Shown: positions 1-7,440 of the stretch, piece by piece
Layout: every line of letters begins with the position of its first letter
Numbering within the stretch: the first letter of the stretch is position 1
The notes under the pieces: generated by a model
Seen by the model: the letters and a program-made list of their open reading frames with translations, nothing else
What the model was told of the DNA's origin: nothing
Databases searched by the model: none
From: Mesostigma viride
Lineage: Eukaryota; Streptophyta; Mesostigmatophyceae; Mesostigmatales; Mesostigmataceae
Direction: 5' to 3'
NCBI GenBank assembly: GCA_009746045.1
Contig: RPFO01000299.1
Span: forward strand, 1,787,307-1,809,806
Length of the DNA stretch: 22,500 bases
Translations under genes and position numbers: made by a program

Positions 1-1
1 G

Positions 2-463
2 TTCTGGTGCATTGACTGCCGCAAAGCAATTAATGGGACTGATTATGTGCCTATCATGCCGTTTGGGAATCATACATTGCCAACAATTTGTGTTTAGAAG
101 GCGCGCCTTCAGAAGCATATTCAGCACCGCACGAACCAGGTGCTGAAGGCGTGCTTGGAGAGGAAGGGGTATAAAGTGCGCATGACTGCATCGAAGAAGA
201 AGAAGCAGCAGGAATCGGGCAAGACCATGATAACCGAGCCAGGATTGGCTTTCGTGCATGCAGTACATGGTGCGGCGCAGGCAGTGAATGCTGCATCGAT
301 TGCAGCGGTGCAGCCTGTGGCCATGGCGGTGCAGCGCACGGGTCCTGATGTGTGGGCGTTGGCGAAGGAGATTCACGATGCTGTCATGGCCACATTGTCA
401 AGCCAAGGAATGGGTGTTGGTTCCAGTCAGGTGCCTCGCCCGGAGGAAGCTTTTCTTCTGTAA
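2..463 (+). pseudogene. Unrecognised open frame with one in-frame TAG; possible host exon(s)
   Basis: One frame reads from base 2 to a TAA at 461-463 with a single interruption, a TAG at 95-97. The part before the stop contains a CxxC pair (CIDC). The part after it is basic, with a KKKK stretch near 196-207, followed by an Ala/Val-rich segment. I do not recognise the family. The TAG is preceded by a weak pyrimidine stretch (caatttgtgtttag), so 98 could be a 3' splice site and the stop could lie at the end of an intron. The TAA overlaps a GTAAGC that could be a 5' splice site at 460. Alternatively this is a decayed gene fragment. The sequence is cut by the window start, so the N-terminus is unknown. 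Coding status is inferred only from the open length. Confidence 0.25.
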
Positions 464-471
464 GCAGAGGT

Positions 472-570
472 GCGGCATCAAGCATTTGCAATCGCCATGA
501 GAGCAGTGGAGATGTCTGCGGCATGAAGCATTTGCAATCGCCACGAGAGCAGTGGAGATGTCTGCGGCAT
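472..570 (+). repeat. 46-bp tandem duplication (two copies)
   Basis: The unit beginning gcggcat recurs at 472 and 518, and its first seven bases appear again at 564, giving an exact 46-bp period. The two full copies differ at only two positions that I can see, so the duplication looks recent. It lies just past the end of the preceding open frame. Confidence 0.85.
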
Positions 571-1605
571 TTGGAGATCTGCAGACAATTGCAGGAGGAC
601 ATTGTGCGGTACGCTTGTAGGGTGTATGCTGTGTTCCGCTCGCTAATGGACATGTGCCCCTGATACCTCTTCCAGGCTAGTATCTGCTATCCACCTGTTC
701 AGGCTTGAAAAGTAAATTGCTGTACGGTTCACAATTGGCATGGCTTGACATGCACGCGTCCTTGACTGTGTTCTGCATGGGTTTGGGTTTTAGCGGTTTA
801 CATCAGACTCTGCTGTGTATCTGCTTAATCAGCCGACGTGTCACATAGGGACAGCAACGGCGCTGGGATGCCGCCCGGTGTGAATGCGAGTGAGGTACGC
901 GCTGTCATGCATGGCGGATGGGGCGTGGAAGCCACGACCCACGTTTTTGTGTTTGCACGGGGGCTAGGGTGCAAGTTGTTGTGTTGCCCTGTCATTCATA
1001 TGGCCATGGATACGCGGGAAGCTTTCCCCGTACCCATACTTAATGATGCATGGACTGGTTGTCACAGCCAAGGGTTTAGCTGTCGTGGGTTTGCTGAGTA
1101 ATCATGGCAGGCTGCTAGGCTGGTGCTAGAACAGCCATAGCGCGGTTACTGCTATGTCTTGCCCGTGCTAACTGATGCTGCAGCCACATGTGCGTGGAGC
1201 GCGAATCGTCCCGTGAGGAGAAGGAGGAGGCGGGGCCGGTGCACCCACGGTCAGGCCGGTCCGGAGAAGAAGGAGGCGGAGCACCCAGTGTGGGAGAAGG
1301 AGAAGGCGGGGAAGCACTGAAGCTCCACCCCATGTCAGGCCTCTAGTATAGGTGGCAGTTAACTAAACCCATGCACCTGCAGGTTGTAGCTCAGAATGTA
1401 TTAAAAATCATATGCCCCTTTGCAGGTATATGTGTAACAGTGACTCCCAACGGATATATGTTCCTAATTTGTTAAATTCTTACTGAATAATTGTTGTCTT
1501 TATGAACCCATGAAGAGCAAAGCCCGGTGAAGAGTACATGTAACGCATTACCACGAGAAGGGGTCCCCACACCGCATTTCTTTGCTCTCTGTTCCTACTA
1601 TGCAG
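571..1605. other. No recognisable gene; possible intron or intergenic DNA
   Basis: No open frame here has recognisable protein features. A purine-rich Gly/Glu-coding patch at about 1200-1320 (gagaaggaggagg variants) is open on the plus strand from an ATG at about 1188 to a TAG at about 1345. It looks like low-complexity sequence and I cannot support it as a gene. The end of the stretch, 1578-1605, is pyrimidine-rich and ends in TATGCAG, a good 3' splice site candidate. Confidence 0.4.
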
Positions 1606-1710
1606 AACAAGAAGAGGTGGAAGACCAATGTCCCGGCTCACACGCCAGCCCCTGTGGGTAAGCCCCCTCCCCCAAAGCGGAAGGGGCGCTTTGGGGAGAA
1701 GTGTAGTTAG
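1606..1710 (+). CDS. Possible short terminal exon encoding a basic C-terminus
   Basis: A strong-looking 3' splice site (pyrimidine tract at 1578-1599, then TATGCAG ending at 1605) is followed by an open frame to TAG at 1708-1710. It encodes about 34 residues rich in Lys, Arg and Pro, with clusters resembling nuclear localisation signals (NKKRWK near the start, PPPPKRKGR near the end). An ATG at 1600-1602 is in the same frame, so an independent 36-residue ORF is the alternative. Two TGTAA motifs lie 170-190 bases downstream. I do not recognise the protein. The exon call is an inference from splice and base composition only. Confidence 0.25.
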   Translation, partial: NKKRWKTNVPAHTPAPVGKPPPPKRKGRFGEKCS

Positions 1711-1878
1711 GATTTTGTAGACTAGATAGCTTAGAGTTAGCTTATTTCGATGTCGCGGCTTGACCCACCTCCACCCATTCAGCAAGGAATATGTGCTACA
1801 TGATCTCCCATCGGAGGCATGTTATAATTTTATTTGATTGTTTAATGTAGTGTCTTGGGGCATGATGCAGATGAGATT

Positions 1879-1894
1879 TGTAACTTCCGTGTAA
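1879..1894 (+). promoter_or_regulatory. Two TGTAA motifs, candidate green-algal polyadenylation signals
   Basis: TGTAA occurs at 1879-1883 and again at 1890-1894, downstream of the possible terminal exon ending at 1710. TGTAA is the common polyadenylation signal of chlorophyte algae. The motif is short and could occur by chance, so the call depends on the weak upstream gene. Confidence 0.25.
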
Positions 1895-1930
1895 TTATGT
1901 TTCTATAGAGATTAGCATAGTACTATAAAC

Positions 1931-2045
1931 ATCCATCCATCCATCCATCCATCCATCCATCCATCCATCCATCCATCCATCCATCCATCCATCCATCCAT
2001 CCATCCATCCATCCATCCATCCATCCATCCATCCATCCATCCATC
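1931..2045. repeat. (CCAT)n microsatellite, about 29 perfect units
   Basis: Uninterrupted 4-bp repeat of about 115 bases. Its right edge runs directly into in-frame LINE ORF1 coding sequence, with no other sequence between. Read in the ORF1 frame it would encode Pro-Ser-Ile-His repeats, which is a by-product of the repeat. The frame has a stop just to the left (TAG at 1918-1920). Confidence 0.98.
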
Positions 2046-2833
2046 TGATGCTGCTTCCCCGGAAGCAGACCTGCACAAGCTCAATAAGGAAGTCGCAGAC
2101 ATGGCTGCCCAACTCGGCGCCTTGTCCACTGCTATCCGTCAAGACACTGCTGCGCTTCAATCCAGCATTGCCGAGGTCAAAGCCGCCCTGGCCACACCTC
2201 CCCAGCCAGCAGCCCCTGCACCCACCAGCTATGCTAACGTGGTAAAACAGACGGACATTGCCAACCTGATGGAAGATGCAGCACGCAGGGGGGCTGCAGC
2301 CCACAAGACTGCGGTCGAGGAGGACCTGCGCTCACGCAGTATAGTGGTCCGGTATTTCCAGGTCGCACAGCAGCCTGAAACGGACCTGATGCTAGCGCAA
2401 CGCCTGTACCACAGCCTCATCGTGGGCAGGCTGCAACTGGGCAACGAACGCATCCGCATTGAGTCGGCAGCCTGGATGGCGGGCCAGCCTGGCCCCATCC
2501 GGGTGACCTTTGCGAATGTGGCCAGCAAGGTGAAGGTACTCCAGGCCCGCAAGCTCCTAGGCGGGAAGAACGCGCCGAGCCTCGACGACCTCCTCTCACC
2601 GGCCCAGCTAGTCATCAAGAATGGTCTGCTGGGCAGCGACGTGGCGACCAAGGCCAAGCAGGAGCCAGAAGGTCTACGTCCGCCTCGTCCACGACACCCC
2701 CGTGCTATTCATCAACGGCCAGCGCACGGAGGCGCAGGCTCCGAACAAGCGGCACAAGTCGGGCCGTCCCAGGCCCGCCCCAGCTGCGTCATCATCGTCT
2801 ACGCACGTCCCGGGTATGGATGGCGCCCGGTAA
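2046..2833 (+). pseudogene. LINE ORF1 protein, 5'-truncated and frameshifted
   Basis: ORF1 proteins of LINEs bind the element RNA as trimers or multimers. The frame containing ATG 2101 starts without a stop at the (CCAT)n edge. Its first about 45 codons (2047 to about 2190) show heptad-like spacing (LHKLNKEV, then [12 protein letters not shown]), suggesting a coiled coil. A basic/hydrophobic domain follows (about 2260-2620), with segments such as [10 protein letters not shown] and [20 protein letters not shown] that could be an RRM-like fold. Around 2660-2675 the sensible frame changes by one base: the first frame degenerates to Arg/Pro-rich text, while the other continues with [18 protein letters not shown] and ends at TAA 2831-2833. 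The true N-terminus is missing. The RRM-like fold is inference. Confidence 0.7.
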
Positions 2834-3229
2834 GGGCACACCCTCGCGGCCTCGCGGTACAATAGGCTTTGGGCACAGCCTTTATAAACAAGCCCCTTTC
2901 CATCCTCATGTCGCACCGTGCGAGCATGATCAGGATGCAAGGTCGCCAGGCACGCCACGGTCAACCTTCCCGCCAATTTACCAGCCTTACACGCCTCCTA
3001 GCCCGCCTTGAGCGGGATGAGGCCCAGTCGACACGCCGGCGACCCCAGCCAGGACGGAGACGACGCATATCCGTCCTGAAAGAAAGCCTCCATGCGTTGA
3101 CAAGCATTAACCCCAATCGCCACCCTCCCCCTCCCCCCCCCCCCACCCCCACCCCCACCTCCAGCACTACCCTTCTCCACCCCCACCCCCACCCCCACCC
3201 CCCCTAATAGGGCAACGGCCCATTCTTGG
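2834..3229 (+). other. LINE inter-ORF region or ORF2 N-terminal segment
   Basis: Between the ORF1 stop and the endonuclease core lies about 400 bases. One frame is open from 2869 to 3207 and includes an ATG at 2908 followed by an Arg-rich stretch (GRRRRISVLKESLHAL). It may be the original N-terminus of ORF2, since the endonuclease frame itself has stops up to about 3098 and no ATG before the SFNVRT motif. The two frames would meet in the C-rich tract at 3120-3205, where a slip of one base would join or separate them. Confidence 0.35.
3120..3205. repeat. C-rich / (CCCCCA)n tract inside the LINE
   Basis: A run of C with interspersed A, including repeats of cccca and ccccca, about 85 bases long. 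It separates the candidate ORF2 N-terminal frame from the endonuclease frame. Its length is likely to vary, and the complementary strand is G-rich with many GGGGG runs. Confidence 0.9.
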
Positions 3230-3244
3230 TTTGCTAGTTTTAAC

Positions 3245-4723
3245 GTGCGCACCCTCCCTGCAGATCCTTCTACGAGCGGCGGCACCCCAGCACGCCAACG
3301 CGTCGACGAGCTGATCGCCCTGTGCGCCGACAACAAGATCGCTGTTCTTGGAGTCCAGGAGCACCGACGCACCGTTGACCCTCAGCACGCGGTCAACGGT
3401 CTGCTGGTCGACGACCTGCGTGCAGGCTGGCGGTTCCACTATGGTGGCGGCGACGCGCCGGGCCAAGGTGGTGTGGGCCTCTTGTGCTCGCCGGCAGCAT
3501 CAGAGCAGCTCCAGTCCATCGTGCTGCGGTCCCCGCGTGTGCTAGTGGCCACTTTTTCGGCCACTGAGGGCCATTCACACCACACGCTAACCGTTATCGT
3601 GGGATATGCACCACATGCGGGTCGAGCTCAGGCGGAACGTGAGGCCTTCTTCGACGCCCTCAAGGAGGAGGAGGCCAACATCCCAGCTCGGCACTTCCTG
3701 GTTATGCTGCTCGACGCCAACGCCACGCTGCCAGTTGGCACTGGGGGCGCTCAGTATTCCCCAACCAACACGACAGCCAACGGTAACACGCCTTTATTTG
3801 CGAATCTGCTGGCAGAATCTGCGCTGGTTGCATGCAATGCTTCTTTCGCACGCCCCGCTGAGCAGCTGGCCACCTTTTTTGGGCCGTCGGATCGGGTGGT
3901 GTGCCTTGATTATGTCTGCGTACGTCGGGCTCAGCGCCCCTCAGTTGTCGATGCTCGCGTCCTGCAAGATTCTGTCAGCACGGTGGAATCTGATCATCGT
4001 CTCGTGCTCGCTCGCATCAGATTGCGGTTTCCTGGGGTGAAACCGTCGCGACAGCTGGCACCTCAGCCAGATCTGAAAGTGCTCCGGATTGTGCTGAAGG
4101 ATGCCGACAAGATGTCAGCAGAAGAGCAGGCCGCTATGTCGCACAGGGATGATTTCCTGGCCGTATTCGACGCCGGGGGCAGCCGACAGCAGTTACACGC
4201 CATTCCGCCGCCGGGGGATATTTCAGTGATCCTCCGTGGTGTCGCCGCCAAGTATCGCCTGGCTGCCCGCACCCTCCCCACCTTGCCTCCGCGTCGGCAG
4301 CTTGCTGTCCACCGTCACGCACCGACAGTGGTCGCCGCCAGGCAGATGCTCCGCCGCAACAGAGATCCGCTCGCCAAACCTGGGCTGCAAGCAGCTCTGA
4401 GGGCCGCCTACGAGCAGGCTGAGAAGGCAGATGCTCAGCAGATGGTCAAGGACCTGCGCAGCTGCCAGCAGAAGCACGACGGCAAGGGGGCCTGGTTCTG
4501 GTACAAGCGCCTCGGGCACCCGGACGGCCTCGGCCGGCCCCACCGCCACGACGTCCCCGGCGCCCCAGCCAAGCGGCTTCGTACCTGGGCCACGGCCACG
4601 GCCGAGGTCGTGGGGACAGCTGCGCCGCCCCCACCCCTGCTCCCAGCCGCCGCCGCCCGCCGGCCGCCCTGGCCGGCCCCGCAGGGCCCCCGGCCCCGCC
4701 TAGGTCAGCGGCGGACTACCTAG
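3245..4723 (+). CDS. LINE ORF2 part 1: AP endonuclease domain and linker
   Basis: This domain nicks target DNA to prime reverse transcription. Coordinates follow the open frame from a GTG; the domain really begins upstream, as SFN of SFNVRTL lies at 3236-3244 in the same frame. Numbering from the GTG, exonuclease/endonuclease/phosphatase motifs are present in order: VQEHR with Glu39, YAPH near 121, LLDANA with Asp157 and Asn159, LDYV with Asp222, and SDH at 249-251. The catalytic set looks intact. A linker follows (WFWYKRLGHPDGL near 4492-4530), ending in Pro/Ala-rich low complexity and a stop at 4723. The RT continues in another frame, which becomes sensible between about 4640 and 4720 (SAADYLVPPLVG), so a frameshift lies in the GC-rich stretch. 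Confidence 0.85.
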   Translation: MRTLPADPSTSGGTPARQRVDELIALCADNKIAVLGVQEHRRTVDPQHAVNGLLVDDLRAGWRFHYGGGDAPGQGGVGLLCSPAASEQLQSIVLRSPRVLVATFSATEGHSHHTLTVIVGYAPHAGRAQAEREAFFDALKEEEANIPARHFLVMLLDANATLPVGTGGAQYSPTNTTANGNTPLFANLLAESALVACNASFARPAEQLATFFGPSDRVVCLDYVCVRRAQRPSVVDARVLQDSVSTVESDHRLVLARIRLRFPGVKPSRQLAPQPDLKVLRIVLKDADKMSAEEQAAMSHRDDFLAVFDAGGSRQQLHAIPPPGDISVILRGVAAKYRLAARTLPTLPPRRQLAVHRHAPTVVAARQMLRRNRDPLAKPGLQAALRAAYEQAEKADAQQMVKDLRSCQQKHDGKGAWFWYKRLGHPDGLGRPHRHDVPGAPAKRLRTWATATAEVVGTAAPPPPLLPAAAARRPPWPAPQGPRPRLGQRRTT

Positions 4724-4761
4724 TCCCCCCGCTGGTCGGCCCACTTGGCGACCCGTCTGAC

Positions 4762-5736
4762 ATGCCTCCTTTCACCTCTCGCGAGGTCACGGAGGCGGTC
4801 CAGCGCCTGCGTTATGACGCAGCCACCGGCTCTGACGAGATTCCGGCCGCAGTTGTAAAACTTGCAGCCGAATTCGAGGACACAGGTGTTATGCTGCTCT
4901 TCCGGGACATCTGCAACCGCCTTCTGCTGTCGTCGCAACCACCTCCAGCGGCCTGGCAACACAGTTTTCGCACGATGCTGTACAAGAACAAGGGGTCGCC
5001 TGCCGACCCCGGCAACTACAGAGGGGTGTGCATTCAAAGTGCCCCCCTCAAGCTTCTTATGCGGCTCATCCTGAACCGCCTGCGCACGGCCCTGGACGGT
5101 CACCTCAGCGAGACTCAGCACGGCTTCCGTTCAGGTCGCAACACAGTACAGGCGCTCTTCGCTACTCGCCGACTGGTGGAGGAACTGCAACGCCTTCAGC
5201 CTGGTGAGTCCCCTTTGCACCTTGTGCTGGTGGACTTCATCAAAGCCTTCGATTCGGTTTTCTGGCCTGCGCTTTGGGACATCCTCGAGTTGTTCCGGAT
5301 CCCCCGCCCCCTGATTGCTGTCATCCGCAACCTGTATGAAGGGTCCACCACTTCGGTGCGCACTTCTTACGGGACCACGCCCCCATGCCCTTTACAGAAG
5401 GGTGTGTGGCAGGGCTGCGTGCTGTCGCCCTACCTGTTCATTATTGTTGTCGAATACGTAATGATTCAGGCGCGCAAGCGATTTGCCCGCATCGTGGGCA
5501 GGGAACCAGGAGTGCAGGTTGCTAACAAATTCTGGCATGGCGGTGCGGACACGGAGATTCGGCTGCAGACATCATTTACGCAGACGACACCACCCTCTTT
5601 GAGGACACTGAGCACGTGCAGACATGGCTTGACTGCCTGGCTCTCGAGGCCCGTGCAGTGGGGCTTGAGGTCAGCAAGAAGACAGAGGCCCTGGCGGTTG
5701 GGCTCACCACCTCAGCGCCGCCCCTCTATCTCCTAG
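4762..5736 (+). CDS. LINE ORF2 part 2: reverse transcriptase, fingers to motif B
   Basis: This is the RNA-dependent DNA polymerase core. The frame is already sensible upstream of the ATG (from about 4705). Numbering from the ATG: YKNKGSPADPGNYRGV near 74-89, QHGFRSGRNT near 119-128, motif A LVDFIKAFDSV with Asp158, motif B GVWQGCVLSP at 214-223. Many LINE RTs have GVRQGC in motif B, so the Trp is unusual. The frame loses sense at about 5563: the catalytic YADD (5577-5588) is in the frame one base away. A one-base deletion near 5563-5565 explains this. The last about 57 codons before the stop at 5736 are therefore out-of-frame text. Confidence 0.88.
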   Translation: MPPFTSREVTEAVQRLRYDAATGSDEIPAAVVKLAAEFEDTGVMLLFRDICNRLLLSSQPPPAAWQHSFRTMLYKNKGSPADPGNYRGVCIQSAPLKLLMRLILNRLRTALDGHLSETQHGFRSGRNTVQALFATRRLVEELQRLQPGESPLHLVLVDFIKAFDSVFWPALWDILELFRIPRPLIAVIRNLYEGSTTSVRTSYGTTPPCPLQKGVWQGCVLSPYLFIIVVEYVMIQARKRFARIVGREPGVQVANKFWHGGADTEIRLQTSFTQTTPPSLRTLSTCRHGLTAWLSRPVQWGLRSARRQRPWRLGSPPQRRPSIS

Positions 5737-5803
5737 ACGGCTCTCGAGTCCTGTATCGGGACCGCGTTAAGCTGCTGGGCAGCCTGCTCCCTAGCTGCGA
5801 GGT
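5565..5803 (+). pseudogene. LINE ORF2 part 3: RT motif C (YADD) and thumb, third frame
   Basis: In this frame the sequence reads ADIIYADDTTLFEDT, the RT motif C with both catalytic aspartates (YADD at 5577-5588). It then continues with a helix-rich segment ending VKLLGSLLPSCE. Sense stops at 5802-5803, where the coding text resumes in another frame (DVDHRISLAWH from 5804). This is the second single-base loss inside the RT. The catalytic residues themselves are intact, so the copy was disabled by indels rather than by loss of its active site. Confidence 0.8.
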
Positions 5804-5806
5804 GAT

Positions 5807-6403
5807 GTGGACCACCGCATCTCCCTCGCCTGGCACGCTTTACGCCAGTACCGGGCCCTATGGCGCAAGCCCCTGGGCAAGATCGAGAAACAGGACCTGT
5901 TCAAGGTCCTCGTCCTTCCTGTTCTCACGTATGGCGCCGAGACGTGGACCCTCACCGCCGACCTGGCCCGCAAGCTGGACGGCGCGGTCACCAGCATGCT
6001 GCGTTCCATTTTCAGAGTAGGATATGCTGCTCATGTCCGCAATGAGGACCTGTACCAGGGCATGCCCTATATCACCAGCACAATTAAGCAACGCCGCCTG
6101 CAGCTAGTAGGGCACCTAGCTCGCACCAATCAGGTAGACACCTCACGTGGCCCCCCCGCAGGACTGCGACCAGCCCAGCCTGGCCGGCACCTCCTGACGT
6201 GGGCTGGGCCCAGTGATGTTAGACGCCGCAAGGCCCGCACCTTCAAAGAACAGCTAGTAGAGGACATGGGGGGCCTCGGCCTCTCCGTGATTTGGAAGAA
6301 GATGATGGACAAGGCCAAGTGGGCCCAGGTCATAGAGGACAACGTTCGAGCCCCCCCCAGTGGGGAAGCGCCCGCGTGTGCAATCCCACGGGAGGCACGC
6401 TAG
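5807..6403 (+). CDS. LINE ORF2 part 4: C-terminal domain
   Basis: This frame carries the region that follows the RT in many LINEs and group-II-like RT proteins: VLTYGAETWTLT, then LDGAVTSMLRSIFRVGY, then RRLQLVGHLARTN. These match the familiar pattern YGxExW ... RRLRWxGHxxR. The remaining about 75 residues are basic and end at TAG 6401-6403. The sensible frame starts at 5804, after a one-base loss at 5802. No RNase H domain is visible. The domain is thought to contribute to RNA or target binding, but that is family knowledge rather than something seen here. Confidence 0.8.
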   Translation: MDHRISLAWHALRQYRALWRKPLGKIEKQDLFKVLVLPVLTYGAETWTLTADLARKLDGAVTSMLRSIFRVGYAAHVRNEDLYQGMPYITSTIKQRRLQLVGHLARTNQVDTSRGPPAGLRPAQPGRHLLTWAGPSDVRRRKARTFKEQLVEDMGGLGLSVIWKKMMDKAKWAQVIEDNVRAPPSGEAPACAIPREAR

Positions 6404-6754
6404 ATAGCTCCCCCTAGGGCAGCGTGCGGCTGCCTAGATAGATGATGTAGTTAGAATGTTGCTAGATAGATGTAGTATGTAGCCAATGTAGATAGATCCG
6501 AAAGGCTTGCATCACTCCCCGGACAGGAGAACTTTTGCGGATGACTGTAGGTGTAAGTTGGCGATGCCATGGTAACCGGAGACGTCCGTCCTATAGTCAG
6601 CAAAATTGGTGCGAGAGGTCCCCAGTTCGATTCCGGTCGGATTCATTTGCAGATCGCGTTTTCCGCGTTTTCCGCGGCCCGGCACTGAACGCAAAGGTTT
6701 TCACCTTTGCGGAGTGTCTGATCAGAATAGATTAGACCGGTAGGAATGTTTGCA
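6404..6754 (+). other. LINE 3' UTR
   Basis: Noncoding. It holds repeated tagatagat motifs (6432-6500), a tRNA-like segment (about 6586-6642), a GC-rich ttttccgcg duplication near 6655-6678, and a perfect 8-bp stem-loop at 6690-6711 (cgcaaagg / cctttgcg with a 6-base loop). The phrase tttgcgga recurs at about 6533 and 6705. Structured 3' ends are recognised by the LINE RT in several families, so the hairpin may be the RT-binding element; that is inference. Confidence 0.5.
6583..6644 (+). other. tRNA-like relic (SINE-type B box)
   Basis: The segment contains gaggtccccagttcgattcc, whose agttcgattcc fits the internal B-box/T-arm of tRNA genes (GGTTCGANNCC). Upstream tccgtcc can pair with downstream ggtcgga in six of seven positions, like an acceptor stem, and tatagtcagc resembles a degenerate A box/D arm. 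The region between is too short for a normal anticodon arm and the T stem has mismatches, so a functional tRNA is not supported. A tRNA-derived SINE piece or tRNA-like 3' UTR of the LINE fits better. Confidence 0.35.
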
Positions 6755-6770
6755 CCCATCCATCCATTCA

Positions 6771-6832
6771 TCGGGGTTAATGCTCCGTGACTCCCCAACG
6801 GGAGCACGAGTCTAATTAATTAATTAATTAAT
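6771..6832 (+). repeat. LINE-tail module 1: hairpin plus (TAAT)n
   Basis: The module starts tcggggtta, then has a stem-loop (tgctccgtgactccccaacg with ggagca), then cgagtc and (TAAT)n at 6813-6832. It is flanked on the left by a short ccat run (6755-6768) and on the right by a long (CCAT)n array. The same layout recurs at 7285-7360 and 7361-7420. Confidence 0.8.
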
Positions 6833-6988
6833 CCATCCATCCATCCATCCATCCATCCATCCATCCATCCATCCATCCATCCATCCATCCATCCATCCAT
6901 CCATCCATCCATCCATCCATCCATCCATCCATCCATCCATCCATCCATCCATCCATCCATCCATCCATCCATCCATCCATCCATCCAT
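6831..6988. repeat. (CCAT)n microsatellite, about 39 perfect units
   Basis: An uninterrupted 158-base array of the same 4-bp unit and strand as the array at 1931-2045. It sits directly after the (TAAT)n of tail module 1 and is followed by ttgatcggggtatc, which resembles the start of the tail module. Confidence 0.98.
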
Positions 6989-7284
6989 TGATCGGGGTAT
7001 CAAGGAGACAACCAGCGCAGGCCAGAAATCGGGAGAATCAGAAATCGGGGTATAGTCCTAGTACAGCCATGCTACGTCCTGGCTATGATGAGATTACTTG
7101 CCCACGCTCCTAGTGTTATGCCATGCTCACATGGGTCTTATTGCACCCACAGATTGCCGGATCGTTAGCGTGTCCGTTTAGCTAGCGTTCCCGAATGCAG
7201 CTGTGGCATGCCTTAGGCATGAAGGAGACTGGGGGTCTCTGCCCTTTCTCCTGTTGTGCACACACAGGGATTAAAAGCACTTCG
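6989..7284 (+). other. Probable 3' fragment of another LINE copy
   Basis: No open frame is supported. The segment leads continuously into tail module 2 and includes inverted short motifs (tgccttaggca, ggagactgggggtctc) and a perfect UUCG-tetraloop stem at 7276-7289 (agcac ttcg gtgct). Because it ends in the same hairpin and (TTAA)n as module 1, I infer it is the 3' UTR of a heavily truncated related element. Confidence 0.4.
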
Positions 7285-7360
7285 GTGCTCCGTGACTCCC
7301 CAACGGGAGCACGTGTTTAATTAATTAATTAATTAATTAATTAATTAATTAATTAATTAA
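7285..7360 (+). repeat. LINE-tail module 2: hairpin plus (TTAA)n
   Basis: A 7-bp stem with gtgctcc at 7285-7291 and ggagcac at 7306-7312, followed by cgtg and about 44 bases of (TTAA)n to 7360. The sequence ctccgtgactccccaacggg is identical to module 1. The gtgct at its left edge can also pair with agcac at 7276-7280, so two stems compete for the same bases. Confidence 0.85.
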
Positions 7361-7440
7361 TCGGGGTTAACTAATGCTCCTTGACTCCCTAATGGGGGCA
7401 TGAGTTTAATAAATGAATTAAGTAGTTAGTTAATAAATCA
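7361..7440 (+). repeat. LINE-tail module 3, diverged
   Basis: Begins tcggggttaac directly after the (TTAA)n of module 2. It carries a mutated hairpin (tgctccttgactccctaat then gggggca) and a decayed A/T tail (taataaatgaattaag). It is the most diverged of the three modules and so probably the oldest. Confidence 0.7.

Larger units (their letters stand above)
2046..6754 (+). mobile_element. 5'-truncated, frame-shifted non-LTR retrotransposon (LINE)
   Basis: The element contains in order a coiled-coil ORF1 (to 2833), an AP-endonuclease domain (3236 to about 4000), a reverse transcriptase (about 4762-5700) and a C-terminal domain (to 6403), then about 350 bases of 3' sequence. This is the standard layout of APE-type LINEs, which insert by target-primed reverse transcription. 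The left end begins inside ORF1 at the edge of a (CCAT)n array, consistent with 5' truncation. The right end is uncertain: 6754, just before a short ccat run, is my best estimate, but tail-like modules continue to about 7440. At least four frame breaks mean this copy cannot make its proteins. The clade is not assigned. Confidence 0.88.

Noticed and set aside
838-1101. Plus-strand 87-codon open frame
   Set aside because: No domain, no ATG at its start and no supporting splice or composition signal.
1912-2304. Minus-strand open frame with MDGW repeats
   Set aside because: It is the (CCAT)n microsatellite read in reverse plus antisense of LINE ORF1; no independent coding evidence.
6583-6644. 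Functional tRNA gene
   Set aside because: No room for an anticodon arm and the T stem is mismatched; kept only as a tRNA-like relic.
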